DNA of 64,000 nt from a bacterium. GTDB taxonomy: Bacteria > Vulcanimicrobiota > Xenobia > Xenobiales > JADMJV01. The notes beneath the pieces were generated by a model. That model was not told the DNA's origin, searched no databases, and saw nothing but the letters and a program-made list of their open reading frames with translations. The translations under genes and the position numbers were made by a program. The stretch lies in the NCBI GenBank assembly GCA_018266105.1, contig JAFEBA010000013.1:18354-82353 (forward strand). The letters are read 5' to 3'. Positions 1 to 8,558 of this stretch are shown here, in pieces. How positions within the stretch are numbered: position 1 is the stretch's first letter; each line of letters opens with the position of its first letter.

Positions 1-2
1 AA

Positions 3-611
3 CTCTTCGGTCAGCCCGCCTCCGAGCTCTTGCCGGAAAGGCCCAACCTGTTAGAAGGCGCCAGGATTTCTCACGTCTCCAATGACCACTACGGCAACCC
101 GGCCATGGCGGTGGCCGGCCTGCGCAAGGAAAATCATATGGTGGGATGGGAGTCAGCGCGCACCGGTTTTGGCGAGCGGGCTCTGTTCCATTTGGCGCAA
201 GCTTCGGTCGTGCGAGAAATCGTGGTAGATACCTATCTGCACCGTCTCAACCCGCCCCTTTCCTGCCACGTCTTCGGCCTGAACGAGAAGGATGAAAATA
301 AAATCGAGGCTCTCATGGGCCGCGCTCCGCGGTGGAAGCTGAGCCTTGGCGACGGTCGGGAGATCATCCCCGAAAACTTCCAGGCCTATATGTTGGCCCA
401 AGGTTACCTCGAACAGGGAGTCAAGAAATTCCGAATTGCTCTGGATGTCCCAGACCCCGCCTGGATTCCGATTTTGCCCTGGGCTGAGCTGGCTGCCGAT
501 CGCTATCATCGCTTCCGCCAACTGGAAAGCGCTGGCCCCATCACCCACCTGCTTTACATGCACTATCCTAACGGGGGGATTCACGGCCTCAAGGCCCTGG
601 GGGGATCATGA
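3..611 (+). CDS. alc: Allantoicase-family protein, C-terminal part (5' end outside window)
   Basis: The frame is open from base 3 with no credible start, so the gene begins upstream. The visible ~200 residues match the second allantoicase repeat: an N[DE]xxG-type entry (VSNDHYGNPA), a GWES segment in place of the usual GWET, a VREIVVDTYLHRLNPP strand like the family's 'I-x-V-D-T-x-x-F-x-G-N-x-P', and a C-terminal THLLYMHYPNGGIHGLKALG like 'TH-x-R-L-x-I-x-P-D-G-G-x-x-R-L-x-V-x-G'. Allantoicase hydrolyses allantoate to ureidoglycolate and urea in purine breakdown. The match is by eye, and the GWES variation leaves room for a divergent substrate. It overlaps the next gene by ATGA, so the two are probably co-translated. 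Confidence 0.7.
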   Translation, partial: LFGQPASELLPERPNLLEGARISHVSNDHYGNPAMAVAGLRKENHMVGWESARTGFGERALFHLAQASVVREIVVDTYLHRLNPPLSCHVFGLNEKDENKIEALMGRAPRWKLSLGDGREIIPENFQAYMLAQGYLEQGVKKFRIALDVPDPAWIPILPWAELAADRYHRFRQLESAGPITHLLYMHYPNGGIHGLKALGGS

Positions 612-1048
612 GTATGGAAGAGCGACTCAACGTTGCCGACCAGATCCTGATCGATGTCAGCGAGCAGCTGTTGGCTCAGTGCGATAGTCAGCCCTTGCTC
701 CAATGGTTAGGCGTCCTGGATGGCCTGCAAGAGGCGGCCACAAAGCCCGAAATAAAGGCGCATCGAGCCCTGTTGGCCGAATTTTCCAGCCGAATCCTAA
801 AGGCTCCCGAGGCCAGCCTGACCCGACTTGAGGAATTGCTGGGCGGGGGTCTGGCTGAGGTCGCTATGCTGATGAGTTTGTGTCTCGGGCTGGAGCCTGG
901 GGCAGTGAGCGCTATAAGCCCAATGTTCAGGGTTTACCAGCCACTTCAGCAAGAAGTCCAATCAGAAATGCGCAGGCTCTGGGAAATGCCCGGCGAGGCC
1001 AGAATGCAGTTGGAACGCGCCTGGGTGCTCAAGTTTTTGGGCCCCTGA
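608..1048 (+). CDS. Hypothetical helical protein downstream of allantoicase
   Basis: 146 residues, starting on the ATG that overlaps the upstream stop (ATGA), with a GGGGGG purine run 4-9 bases before it. No signal peptide or membrane segment is visible; the protein is Leu/Ala/Glu rich and looks all-helical. I do not recognise the family. Coupling to the allantoicase-like gene suggests an accessory role in purine or ureide metabolism, which is inference from position only. No T-rich terminator follows it before the ABC gene at 1125. Confidence 0.6.
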   Translation: MSMEERLNVADQILIDVSEQLLAQCDSQPLLQWLGVLDGLQEAATKPEIKAHRALLAEFSSRILKAPEASLTRLEELLGGGLAEVAMLMSLCLGLEPGAVSAISPMFRVYQPLQQEVQSEMRRLWEMPGEARMQLERAWVLKFLGP

Positions 1049-1124
1049 CAGCCTCCGGCTATCTTCATAAAACTTTCATCTGGCTTGGACTGGCCTTTCA
1101 CGTTCGTCCGCTACCTTAGCGTTT

Positions 1125-2864
1125 ATGAGTTCGCCTCTTCATCGTCTGGTTCAGTTGTTGTGGCTGGACCGCAGCTCCATCTTCCTTCTCTCCTGCTACG
1201 CTCTGGGGGCGGGCCTGCTCGCGCTGGCCTTGCCTCTGGCCGCTCAGGCCCTGGTCAACAGCATTGTGCAGGGCCTGTTCTGGCAGCCCCTGCTGGTTTT
1301 AACCAGCGCCGTCTTTGCCGGCCTGCTGCTTTCAGGAGTGCTCAAAGCTCTGCAGTTAGCCATCGCCGAGGGTGTCCAACAGAAGCTGTTCGCCCGCCTG
1401 GGGTTGCGCCTGACCGAACTGGTGCCGCGCTTTCAAACCCAGGCCTTTCGGGCCCGCCGCGGACCCGAGGAGCTCAATAAGTTTTTCGAGATCGTCAACA
1501 TTCAGAAGTCCTGGCATAAATTGCTCATCGATGTGCCGACCAGCTTGGTGGAGCTGACTCTCAGTTTTGCTTTCCTCCTGCTCTACGGGACCGAGCTGCT
1601 CTCGGTAGCACTGTTGTGCAGCCTGATTGCCGGCTTCCTGATCATCTTGCTGGGTTGGGGTGGACTGACCAGCTCCAAGCAGGAGTCCAAGTTGAAGTAT
1701 CAGCTGGCGGGCTGGCTGGAGCAACTGGCCCGCAGCCAGGACTGCTGGAAGCTCTTTCGCGGTGGCGAACGCGCCTTGCAGCGCAGCGACAATTTTATCT
1801 ATTCCTATCTGAAGTATCGCCAGCATCACTTCAGCGTCTTGCTGCGCCAGCTCAGTGCCTACTATCTATTCAACGCAGTGGTGGTAGCCGGGGTCCTCGG
1901 TTACGGTGGCTTCCTGGTGATCGAGCGGCAGATCTCGGTGGGTCAGTTGGTGGCGGCCGAACTGGTGGTGCTGAACCTGCTCAAGTCGGCCGAGAAGCTG
2001 GTGCGCGCGGCGGAGCCCTACTTTGACCTGCTCACCGGGCTGGACAAGCTGGGAGCTTTGCTGGAGATTCCGGCCGAGCCCGAGCCTGACCAGGTCCTGG
2101 AGAGTGAGAGCACTCCCTGTCATGTGCAGCTCAGGGGGGTGGGCTTTGCCTATCCGGATCTGCCCAACCAGGTGCTCAGCCAGGCCGACCTGGAGCTGCC
2201 TGCGGGGAGCCGGATCAGTCTGCTGGCGCCGGAAGGGGGCGGTCGCTCAACTCTGGCTCAGCTCTGTGTGGGTCTTCTGCAGCCTCAGTCTGGGCTGGTG
2301 GAAGTGGACGGGCGAGAGGTCGCCCGACTCCAGAGGGGACAGCTGGCCTGGCTTCATCCTGGTCACGATTTGCTGGATGCCTCGGTCGAGGAGAACATCC
2401 TGATGGGGCGTGAGTTCTCCCAGTCTGACCTGCGCTGGGCTCTGGAAATGAGTGGATTGAACGATCACCTGTCCTGGCTGCCTCAGGGACTGCGAACCGA
2501 GCTCTGCTGGGCGGGGCGCAACCTGTCCAGTTCCCAGGTGGCTCGTTTGCAGCTGGCTCGCGTGCTGGTGGGTCGTCCTCGGCTTTTGATCCTGGACCAC
2601 GATCTGGCCGCGCTCGACCCTGAGGGGCGCAAGCGAGTGTTTGGGCGGCTGTTTGACCGCACTCGCAGCTGGACTCTGCTCAACCTGATTTGTGATCCCG
2701 AGGCCCTGGCTTTGAGTCAGCGCATCTTCTGGCTGCAGGATGGCGAGATCATCGACCTCGGGACTCCCACCGAGGCCGTATCTGCCGAAATTAGCCCGTT
2801 GCGCAGGCGCTATCCCTGGCTTTGCCAGGAGTTGACCCGGCGTTTGGAGGCCCGCGATGTTTAG
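1125..2864 (+). CDS. Type I exporter-like ABC protein with a degenerate nucleotide-binding domain
   Basis: 579 residues: about six membrane helices in residues ~15-310, then an ABC nucleotide-binding domain from ~330. There is no N-terminal C39 peptidase domain. The motifs are strikingly altered. Walker A reads APEGGGRST (Lys to Arg, first Gly to Ala), the Q-loop Gln region reads AWLHPGHDLLD, the signature reads LSSSQ instead of LSGGQ, Walker B is LLILDHD with His in place of the catalytic Glu, and the switch-His region reads LICDPEA with no His. It starts an operon with HlyD, TolC, M23, regulator and kinase genes, overlapping the HlyD gene by 8 bp. Fold and neighbours suggest an envelope-spanning export complex. 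The residues suggest ATP hydrolysis is weak or absent, unless a partner ATPase exists elsewhere. The ATG has a poor ribosome site. Confidence 0.85.
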   Translation: MSSPLHRLVQLLWLDRSSIFLLSCYALGAGLLALALPLAAQALVNSIVQGLFWQPLLVLTSAVFAGLLLSGVLKALQLAIAEGVQQKLFARLGLRLTELVPRFQTQAFRARRGPEELNKFFEIVNIQKSWHKLLIDVPTSLVELTLSFAFLLLYGTELLSVALLCSLIAGFLIILLGWGGLTSSKQESKLKYQLAGWLEQLARSQDCWKLFRGGERALQRSDNFIYSYLKYRQHHFSVLLRQLSAYYLFNAVVVAGVLGYGGFLVIERQISVGQLVAAELVVLNLLKSAEKLVRAAEPYFDLLTGLDKLGALLEIPAEPEPDQVLESESTPCHVQLRGVGFAYPDLPNQVLSQADLELPAGSRISLLAPEGGGRSTLAQLCVGLLQPQSGLVEVDGREVARLQRGQLAWLHPGHDLLDASVEENILMGREFSQSDLRWALEMSGLNDHLSWLPQGLRTELCWAGRNLSSSQVARLQLARVLVGRPRLLILDHDLAALDPEGRKRVFGRLFDRTRSWTLLNLICDPEALALSQRIFWLQDGEIIDLGTPTEAVSAEISPLRRRYPWLCQELTRRLEARDV

Positions 2865-4263
2865 CGCACCCCAGGCTCCCGGCCTGACCTCGCTGAGCCG
2901 CCTGAAAACTTCCCGTTACGCCTGGATCCTGGCCTTCCTGGTGCTGGGTATGCTGGTTCTGGTCGCCCTGGGTCTGGTGGGAATTCCCTGGTATCAGAGC
3001 GTGTCGGGCATGGGGCGGGTAATTGTCTATAACCCGATGGATCGAGCTCAGGAGGTCGACGCTCTGATTCCTGGGCGAATTGTCAACTGGTATGTGCGCG
3101 AGGGACAGACCGTCAAAAAGGGTGATCGGCTGGCCTTGCTCCAGGACATCGACAGCAAGTTTCTCGACCCTCAACAGCTGTTGCGAACGGACCAGATGCT
3201 GCTGGCCTATCGCCAGAAACGCGAGCTGGTGTCGGCCCGTCTGCAAGCCCTTGAGGCTCAGCGCGATGCCATCATGCAGGCCCGTTCGGCCGCTTTGCCG
3301 GCGGCCCAGCAGCGGGTGGAGCAGAGCCGGCAGCGCTTTGAACAGAACAGGCAAAGCCTGTTGCTGTCTGAGCAGAATCTGCACACTGACCAGCTCCAGC
3401 TCAAGCGCATGCGCCTGATGGAGAACCAGGGGCTGCGTTCTCGGCGTGACTTGGAGCTGACCGAGCAGTCGCTGGTGCGTTCTCAGACCGATCTGGAACG
3501 CTCGCGCCAGAGCCTGGTGGTGGCTCAGCGAGACATCGAAATCAGCCGATTGGAGCGCGAGCGATTGTCCTTCAGTCTGGACAACGATCTGGCCAAGGTG
3601 GCGGAAAGCAGTATCAAGGCACGAGAGAATCTGGCCGAAGTCGAGGCCGAGATCCTGAAGCTGGAGATCGACCGCAGTTCTTTGTCCCAGCGGCGCCAGC
3701 AGCAACTGGTGGTGGCTCCCCGCAGCGGCCGAGTGGTTCGGCTACTCAAGCTCGGCGAAGGCAAAAGCGTCAAAGCCGGAGACCCCCTCTGCTCGTTGAT
3801 GCCGGTTCAAAGCGATCCGGCCGTGGAGTTAATGATCTCCGACTTCGATGCGCCCCTGGTGCGTCCAGGTCAAAAGGTGCGCCTGATGTTCGACGGGTTT
3901 CCGGCCATTCCGTTTACGGCTTTCCCCTGGTCAGCGGTTGGAACCTATGGAGGCGTGGTGTCCGTGGTCGACGCTCACGATGATGGCAGCGGACGCTACC
4001 GCGTCTTCATCCAGCCGGATCGGTCGCCGGGCAGTTTGCCCTGGCCCAAGCCCCAGGAAAACGAGGCTCGCTATCCATTGCGACCGGGAACTCAGGTGCA
4101 AGGTTGGGTCATGATGGATCGACCGGTGCCCCTGTATTGGGAAGTCTGGCGCCGCCTGAATGCCTTCCCCCCGGTTCCCTTTGATTCTAAGTCCGACTCG
4201 GGTAAGTCCGACTCGGGTAAGGCCGAGAAATCTCATACGCCCAAGCCGGTGCTGAAAAGATGA
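2857..4263 (+). CDS. HlyD-family periplasmic adaptor
   Basis: 468 residues. A single membrane anchor lies at ~24-48. A biotinyl-lipoyl half-motif (IPGRIVNWYVREGQTVKKGD) follows at ~71-90, a long coiled-coil hairpin at ~125-290, the second lipoyl half (APRSGRVVRLLKLGEGKSVK) near 290-312, then a beta-barrel domain. This is the standard layout of the adaptor that bridges an inner-membrane ABC exporter to a TolC channel. The C-terminal tail carries KSDSGKSDSGK, encoded by two exact 15-bp repeats at 4189-4218, a likely slippage site. It overlaps the ABC gene by 8 bp and the TolC gene by 4 bp (ATGA), so it is translationally coupled on both sides. The cargo cannot be read from the sequence. Confidence 0.9.
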   Translation: MFSAPQAPGLTSLSRLKTSRYAWILAFLVLGMLVLVALGLVGIPWYQSVSGMGRVIVYNPMDRAQEVDALIPGRIVNWYVREGQTVKKGDRLALLQDIDSKFLDPQQLLRTDQMLLAYRQKRELVSARLQALEAQRDAIMQARSAALPAAQQRVEQSRQRFEQNRQSLLLSEQNLHTDQLQLKRMRLMENQGLRSRRDLELTEQSLVRSQTDLERSRQSLVVAQRDIEISRLERERLSFSLDNDLAKVAESSIKARENLAEVEAEILKLEIDRSSLSQRRQQQLVVAPRSGRVVRLLKLGEGKSVKAGDPLCSLMPVQSDPAVELMISDFDAPLVRPGQKVRLMFDGFPAIPFTAFPWSAVGTYGGVVSVVDAHDDGSGRYRVFIQPDRSPGSLPWPKPQENEARYPLRPGTQVQGWVMMDRPVPLYWEVWRRLNAFPPVPFDSKSDSGKSDSGKAEKSHTPKPVLKR

Positions 4264-5690
4264 AGAAGTGGATTCTACTGCTGAGTTTGCTCTTTGCGCG
4301 CCCGGTGCTGGCCGAGAGCTGGAGCCTGGATACGGTCCTTCGTCAGGTCGAAAGCAATCACCCAAAGCTGCGCACCATTGGATTGATCGAGCAGTTGGCG
4401 GAAGCCAAAGTTACCGAGAAAGAGGGAGCCTTTGATCCCAGCCTGCTACTTTCCACCGAGCAGTATCGTTATCAATCGCCCACGGATCCCGGCAAAGCCA
4501 AGCTGGCTGATGAGCAACTGGCGGCGGTGCAAATTCAGGATGTTTCGGGCTGGAAACTCATTTCGGGTTACCGTCGCAACCAGGGACAGGTCAAATCACC
4601 TGACAGCCTGACCGGTCAGTCCGGCGAGTTCTTTGTGGAGTTCAAAATGCCCCTGCTGCGGGGCCTGGGGGTGAACGAAAAGCAGACTGCGCTGGAGCAG
4701 GCGCGGGCTGCCCGTCTTCAAGCCCAGGCCACAGGCAGGTTGCTCCGCCTCCAGACCATGCTCGGGGCTGCTCTGGCTTACTGGGACTGGAGCGCCGCCT
4801 GCACCGAATGGGTGCTGCTGCAGCGCAACCTGGAGCTGGCCAGTCAGCGGGCGATTCAGGTTGAACAGCGGGTCCAGGCGGGAGATCTGCCCCGAGTCGA
4901 CCGTCTGGAGGCGCAACAGGAGCTCCAACGTCGACAGGAAGCTCTGGCAAAAGGGGAACGCAACGTTCAAAAGGCAGCTCTCAAACTCAATCTCTATCTC
5001 TGGAACAGCCAGGGGCAGGCCCAGGCGCTGCCTCAGGCCGGGTTGGCCCCTCTGCTTCTGCCGGCCGAGGATGCTGGTCAGGCGAAAGAACCTTCCAGGA
5101 CCACGGTCGCTGTGGCTTCTCGGGCCGATGGGGCGGAACTGTCGCAAGCTGAGCTGCAAGCCCTTCAGTCCCGGCCCGAGCTGGTTGAAATCCAGTTTCA
5201 GAAAGAAATGGTGGAATTGGACCGTCGCCTGGCTGAGAACGACCGCCTGCCTGCGCTGGACTTGAGTGTCTCGCCCGGGCTGGATACGGGCCCCAAATCC
5301 ATTGGCTTGACTTACAAAATCGGTCTGCAACTTACCATTCCCCTGGCGACTCGCTCGGCTGACGGTCGCCTTCAGGCCGCCCGACTGAAGAGCGACAAGC
5401 TTGACCTGGATCAGGTTCAGGAAATCCAGCGTATTTTGACCGAGGTTCGAGATGCCGCTTCGATGTTGAACACCAGTCACGGTCGGCTGGCGCCAGCCTT
5501 GGAATCGTACAAACTCGCCCGCCAGTTAGAGGAGGCGGAAAGGCTGAAGTTCAGCCTGGGCGATAGCACTCTATTCCTGGTGAACCAGAGAGAGAGGGCC
5601 ACGCTGGCGGAGGCTCAGAAGCTGATCGAGATTCTGGCGGACTCTCATCGGGCCCGGGCCACGCTCTCGGCGGCGGCAGGTCGACTGTGA
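4260..5690 (+). CDS. TolC-family outer-membrane channel of the ABC exporter
   Basis: 476 residues with a signal peptide (MKKWILLLSLLFARPVLA) and two OEP-type helical hairpin repeats, roughly 25-240 and 270-470. Both are rich in long Ala/Glu/Gln/Arg helices with the expected beta-strand breaks (VEFKMPLLRGLG; IGLQLTIPLATR). It provides the outer-membrane exit duct for the ABC-HlyD pair before it. ATGA overlap upstream and GTGA overlap downstream place it firmly in the same operon. An Ala/Pro-rich linker lies between the halves (~260-290). Confidence 0.9.
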   Translation: MKKWILLLSLLFARPVLAESWSLDTVLRQVESNHPKLRTIGLIEQLAEAKVTEKEGAFDPSLLLSTEQYRYQSPTDPGKAKLADEQLAAVQIQDVSGWKLISGYRRNQGQVKSPDSLTGQSGEFFVEFKMPLLRGLGVNEKQTALEQARAARLQAQATGRLLRLQTMLGAALAYWDWSAACTEWVLLQRNLELASQRAIQVEQRVQAGDLPRVDRLEAQQELQRRQEALAKGERNVQKAALKLNLYLWNSQGQAQALPQAGLAPLLLPAEDAGQAKEPSRTTVAVASRADGAELSQAELQALQSRPELVEIQFQKEMVELDRRLAENDRLPALDLSVSPGLDTGPKSIGLTYKIGLQLTIPLATRSADGRLQAARLKSDKLDLDQVQEIQRILTEVRDAASMLNTSHGRLAPALESYKLARQLEEAERLKFSLGDSTLFLVNQRERATLAEAQKLIEILADSHRARATLSAAAGRL

Positions 5691-6601
5691 AGATTTTGCT
5701 GTTCTTGTGCTGCCTTTGTTCGCTCGCCTTCGGGGAATCGCGGCTTGAGCAGCTCTTGAATCAACAGCGCCAGGAATACAGCCAGGCGGTGGTCACCAGC
5801 GGTTTTTACGAGCCTCGCTCGATTTCGCGCTACCGTTCCCGTCCGGGAGTTCATTCCGGCTACGATATCGCGATGCCGGCGGGATGTCGGGCCCGTGTGG
5901 CCTGGCCTGGTCGGGTAGAGGCGATCATACCCTGGGCCGATGGGGAGTGGGGGGTGCAGGTCCGCCATCAGGACGGTACCACCGCCACCTATGGGCACAT
6001 CGTTCCTCTGCTGGAAGTTGGCAAAGAGGTTCAGGTGGGAGAAGCGGTCGGACTGATCGCCCGGGACCATCTGGATGTGAAGATGCGCGACGGGCAGGGA
6101 AATCTGTTTGACTACGCTGGCGCCACGGCTTGCTACCTGCCCGCCCCTCCCAGTCTGCCCAGTGCGCGAGCCCTGGCCTGGCAGCGCCGCTGGAGGGCCT
6201 TCAGCCAGCGTCCGCTCAGTTGGGTCAGCCCATCCCAGTTGGCCGAGCTGTCCCGTCAGGGACTGAGCCTGGCAGAAGTCCGACCAGGACCTGAACTGGA
6301 GCAGCTTCGGGCTGAATATCTGGCCATTCCGTCCCAGGAACGCGCCCGTTTGACCTGGACCGAGCGCGACCAGCAAGCCTGCCAGTCCTGGAAAGAACGT
6401 CATCAAAACGAGTTCAAACGCTTCCAGCTGGGTCTGGCGGCTGCCAATCGAGTGCGCAAGCTGCGACGAATTTCGGACTTTTGGCGCGAGGTCTTGCAAT
6501 CCAGTGCGCGAACCGTGGCCGTTGATGAACCTGTTGTTGGTAGAGGACGAGCCGGCCGTGCTGGCCTCTTTGCGGCGGAGGCTGCAAATGGAGGGATTTA
6601 A
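5687..6601 (+). CDS. Secreted M23-like (LytM) protein with an altered zinc site
   Basis: 304 residues from a GTG that overlaps the TolC stop. A signal peptide (MKILLFLCCLCSLAFG) precedes a compact LytM domain at ~38-135, followed by ~170 residues of charged helical sequence. The first zinc motif HxxxD is intact (H56, D60 in VHSGYD), and a TYGH motif gives H104. The final HxH is H128-L-D130, so the usual third zinc ligand is Asp. M23 proteins cut peptidoglycan cross-bridges; degenerate ones (EnvC, NlpD types) activate amidases instead. Within an export operon it could open or sense the wall for the channel, which is inference. Its last 77 bp overlap the regulator gene. Confidence 0.82.
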   Translation: MKILLFLCCLCSLAFGESRLEQLLNQQRQEYSQAVVTSGFYEPRSISRYRSRPGVHSGYDIAMPAGCRARVAWPGRVEAIIPWADGEWGVQVRHQDGTTATYGHIVPLLEVGKEVQVGEAVGLIARDHLDVKMRDGQGNLFDYAGATACYLPAPPSLPSARALAWQRRWRAFSQRPLSWVSPSQLAELSRQGLSLAEVRPGPELEQLRAEYLAIPSQERARLTWTERDQQACQSWKERHQNEFKRFQLGLAAANRVRKLRRISDFWREVLQSSARTVAVDEPVVGRGRAGRAGLFAAEAANGGI

Positions 6602-7199
6602 GGTGGCCACAGCTGTGACCGGATTGATGGCCCTGGAGGAGTTTCAGAGCCAGCCGGTGGATCTGGTCATTCTGGACGTCATGCTGCCGGAGATGAGTGG
6701 CTTCGAAGTGGCCGAAAAGATCCGAGCCAGCAGTTCCGTTCCGATCCTCATGCTGACCGCCCGTGGTACCCTGAGCGACAAGGTCCGTGGGTTAGAGCGG
6801 GGAGCTGATGACTATCTGGTCAAACCTTTCGAGTTCGATGAGTTGCTGGCTCGCATACGGGCTTTACTGCGGCGGGCCCAGCGCGACCCGATTACGCCCG
6901 CAGGGACTCTCTCGGCCGGCCACTGGTCGCTCAACAAGACCACTCACCAGGCCTTTTGCGGCTCTCAACTGCTCACGCTGACCCCGCGAGAGTTTGAACT
7001 GATGGCTTATTTCTTGACTTACGCCAATCAGGTCCTGACCCGTGAACGCATCTTCGCCGAGGTGTGGGGCCACGACTACGAGGGTTCTTCCAATGTCATC
7101 GACGTCTACGTGCGCTCATTACGCGACAAGCTGGAGGGCCCTGACCACCCCAGGATGCTGCACACGGTGCGAGGCCTGGGTTACATTTTGAGGACCTGA
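6525..7199 (+). CDS. OmpR/PhoB-family response regulator
   Basis: 224 residues from ATG 6525, chosen over the in-frame GTG at 6504 because MNLLLVEDE is the canonical receiver start. The receiver domain carries the acidic pair E7-D8, phospho-acceptor D51 (LVILDVMLP) and K100 (DDYLVKPF). The C-terminal winged helix (~130-224) has LTPREFELMAYF and the closing VRGLGYIL. It starts inside the M23 gene and ends 3 bp before the kinase gene. It probably controls the exporter operon, and perhaps other envelope genes, in response to the kinase. Confidence 0.93.
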   Translation: MNLLLVEDEPAVLASLRRRLQMEGFKVATAVTGLMALEEFQSQPVDLVILDVMLPEMSGFEVAEKIRASSSVPILMLTARGTLSDKVRGLERGADDYLVKPFEFDELLARIRALLRRAQRDPITPAGTLSAGHWSLNKTTHQAFCGSQLLTLTPREFELMAYFLTYANQVLTRERIFAEVWGHDYEGSSNVIDVYVRSLRDKLEGPDHPRMLHTVRGLGYILRT

Positions 7200-7202
7200 T
7201 CA

Positions 7203-8558
7203 ATGTCGATTTTCTATCGTCTCTGGCTCTCGCTGGCGGTGACCCTGGGACTGGTCATCCTGGCGCTGGGGGTGGGGGAGTATAAGACCTTACAGCGTGC
7301 CTTGAACCTCGAAGTGGATCATAATCTGGAGAAGCGCGCTCACTGGATTCAAGGCCAGCTATTGCTGGGGCTGCTTCCCAAGGGCCTGATGTTGCCCGAC
7401 AACCACCCCCTGGAAGAAATGGGAAAACTCTTCGTCGAGATTTACGATGCCCGAGGGCAATTGCTGCAGCGGTCGGCCAACCTGGAAGGCGGCTCACTTC
7501 CCGGGGCGCGCCAACAGGGGACCTACTTTGAGACGGTCTTCACGCCGGAGAATCACCCTTTCCGCATCTATCAGTTGAGGTTAATAGACGGGCGGGAGAT
7601 TCGCCTGGGAGAGTCGCTGGAGCTGGCTTACCTCAGTCTCAGCCACAGCCTGCTCCGGATCGTTCTGTTAGGCACGGGTGGTTTTGCCCTGGCGGCGCTG
7701 ATCTCACGTCAGGTTTTACTGCAGATCTGTGGACCTCTGACGAGGCTGGCCCTTAAAGCTGGAGAAATCGCTTCGGTTGGCAACGTGGCCGAGCGGCTGC
7801 CCACCCACCCCTCCATGGTCACCGAGGTGCGCGTGGTTTCGGAGACGATCAATTTGCTGCTGGCCCGGGTTCAGGAGTTATTGGAGGCGCAGTCTCGCCT
7901 TCTCCAAGACACATCTCATGAGCTGCGCAATCCTCTGACGGTCCTGCAGGTGGATCTGGACCTCTTGTTGCGCAGCGACCTGGATGAGCAGACGCGTGCG
8001 GAGATCGGTCAGGAGTTCCGGGGGGAATTAACTCGCCTGATCCGGCTGGTTGAAGACTTACTGAGCATGTCCTGGGCTGAGACTCAGACTAAGGTGGAGT
8101 TGCGTCCGGTCCAGTTGGACCAACTGGTGGAGCGTGTCATGGCCAGCTATACAGGCCGGGCCGAGCAACGAAGCCTGCAAATGAAAGTCATGCCCTGTTC
8201 GGTTTTGGCAGACCCCGATCGTCTCGAGCAGATCTTGCGAAACCTTCTGGATAATGCCTTCCGCTACGCTGGGGCCAGCGCTCGAATCGGAGTGGACCTC
8301 CTGGCTCGACCGGAGTCCTGTCAACTGGTGGTGTGGGATGACGGTCCGGGAATCAGTCGGGAGCATTGGGAGCCCATCTTTGAGCGATTCTATCGTTTGG
8401 AGCTGGATAGGAACCGCGCCAAAGGAGGCACCGGACTGGGTTTACCGGTGGCGCGGGCTCTGGCTCGCGCCATGGGCGGGGACCTGTGGATTGAGAGCGA
8501 GCCAGGTCAAGGCACCCGCTTTCACCTCAAGATGACTGCTGTCCAATCCTCAGCTTAG
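7203..8558 (+). CDS. Sensor histidine kinase partner of the OmpR regulator
   Basis: 451 residues. Two membrane helices (~7-25 and ~150-172) enclose a periplasmic sensor of ~125 residues. HAMP follows to ~225, then an H-box with H239 (DTSHELRNPLTVL), an N-box (NLLDNAFRYAG), G1 (DDGPGIS), an F-box region (IFERFYR) and G2 (GGTGLGLPVARALA). All catalytic motifs look intact, so it should autophosphorylate and act on the regulator encoded 3 bp upstream. The final 32 bp overlap, tail to tail, with the TPR gene on the other strand. Confidence 0.93.
   Translation: MSIFYRLWLSLAVTLGLVILALGVGEYKTLQRALNLEVDHNLEKRAHWIQGQLLLGLLPKGLMLPDNHPLEEMGKLFVEIYDARGQLLQRSANLEGGSLPGARQQGTYFETVFTPENHPFRIYQLRLIDGREIRLGESLELAYLSLSHSLLRIVLLGTGGFALAALISRQVLLQICGPLTRLALKAGEIASVGNVAERLPTHPSMVTEVRVVSETINLLLARVQELLEAQSRLLQDTSHELRNPLTVLQVDLDLLLRSDLDEQTRAEIGQEFRGELTRLIRLVEDLLSMSWAETQTKVELRPVQLDQLVERVMASYTGRAEQRSLQMKVMPCSVLADPDRLEQILRNLLDNAFRYAGASARIGVDLLARPESCQLVVWDDGPGISREHWEPIFERFYRLELDRNRAKGGTGLGLPVARALARAMGGDLWIESEPGQGTRFHLKMTAVQSSA

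Noticed and set aside
1087..1128. TCACGT at 1098 before the ABC gene as a tenth regulon promoter
   Set aside because: No second repeat 11 bp upstream, and the fixed 19-bp gap would put the -10 box on the start codon.
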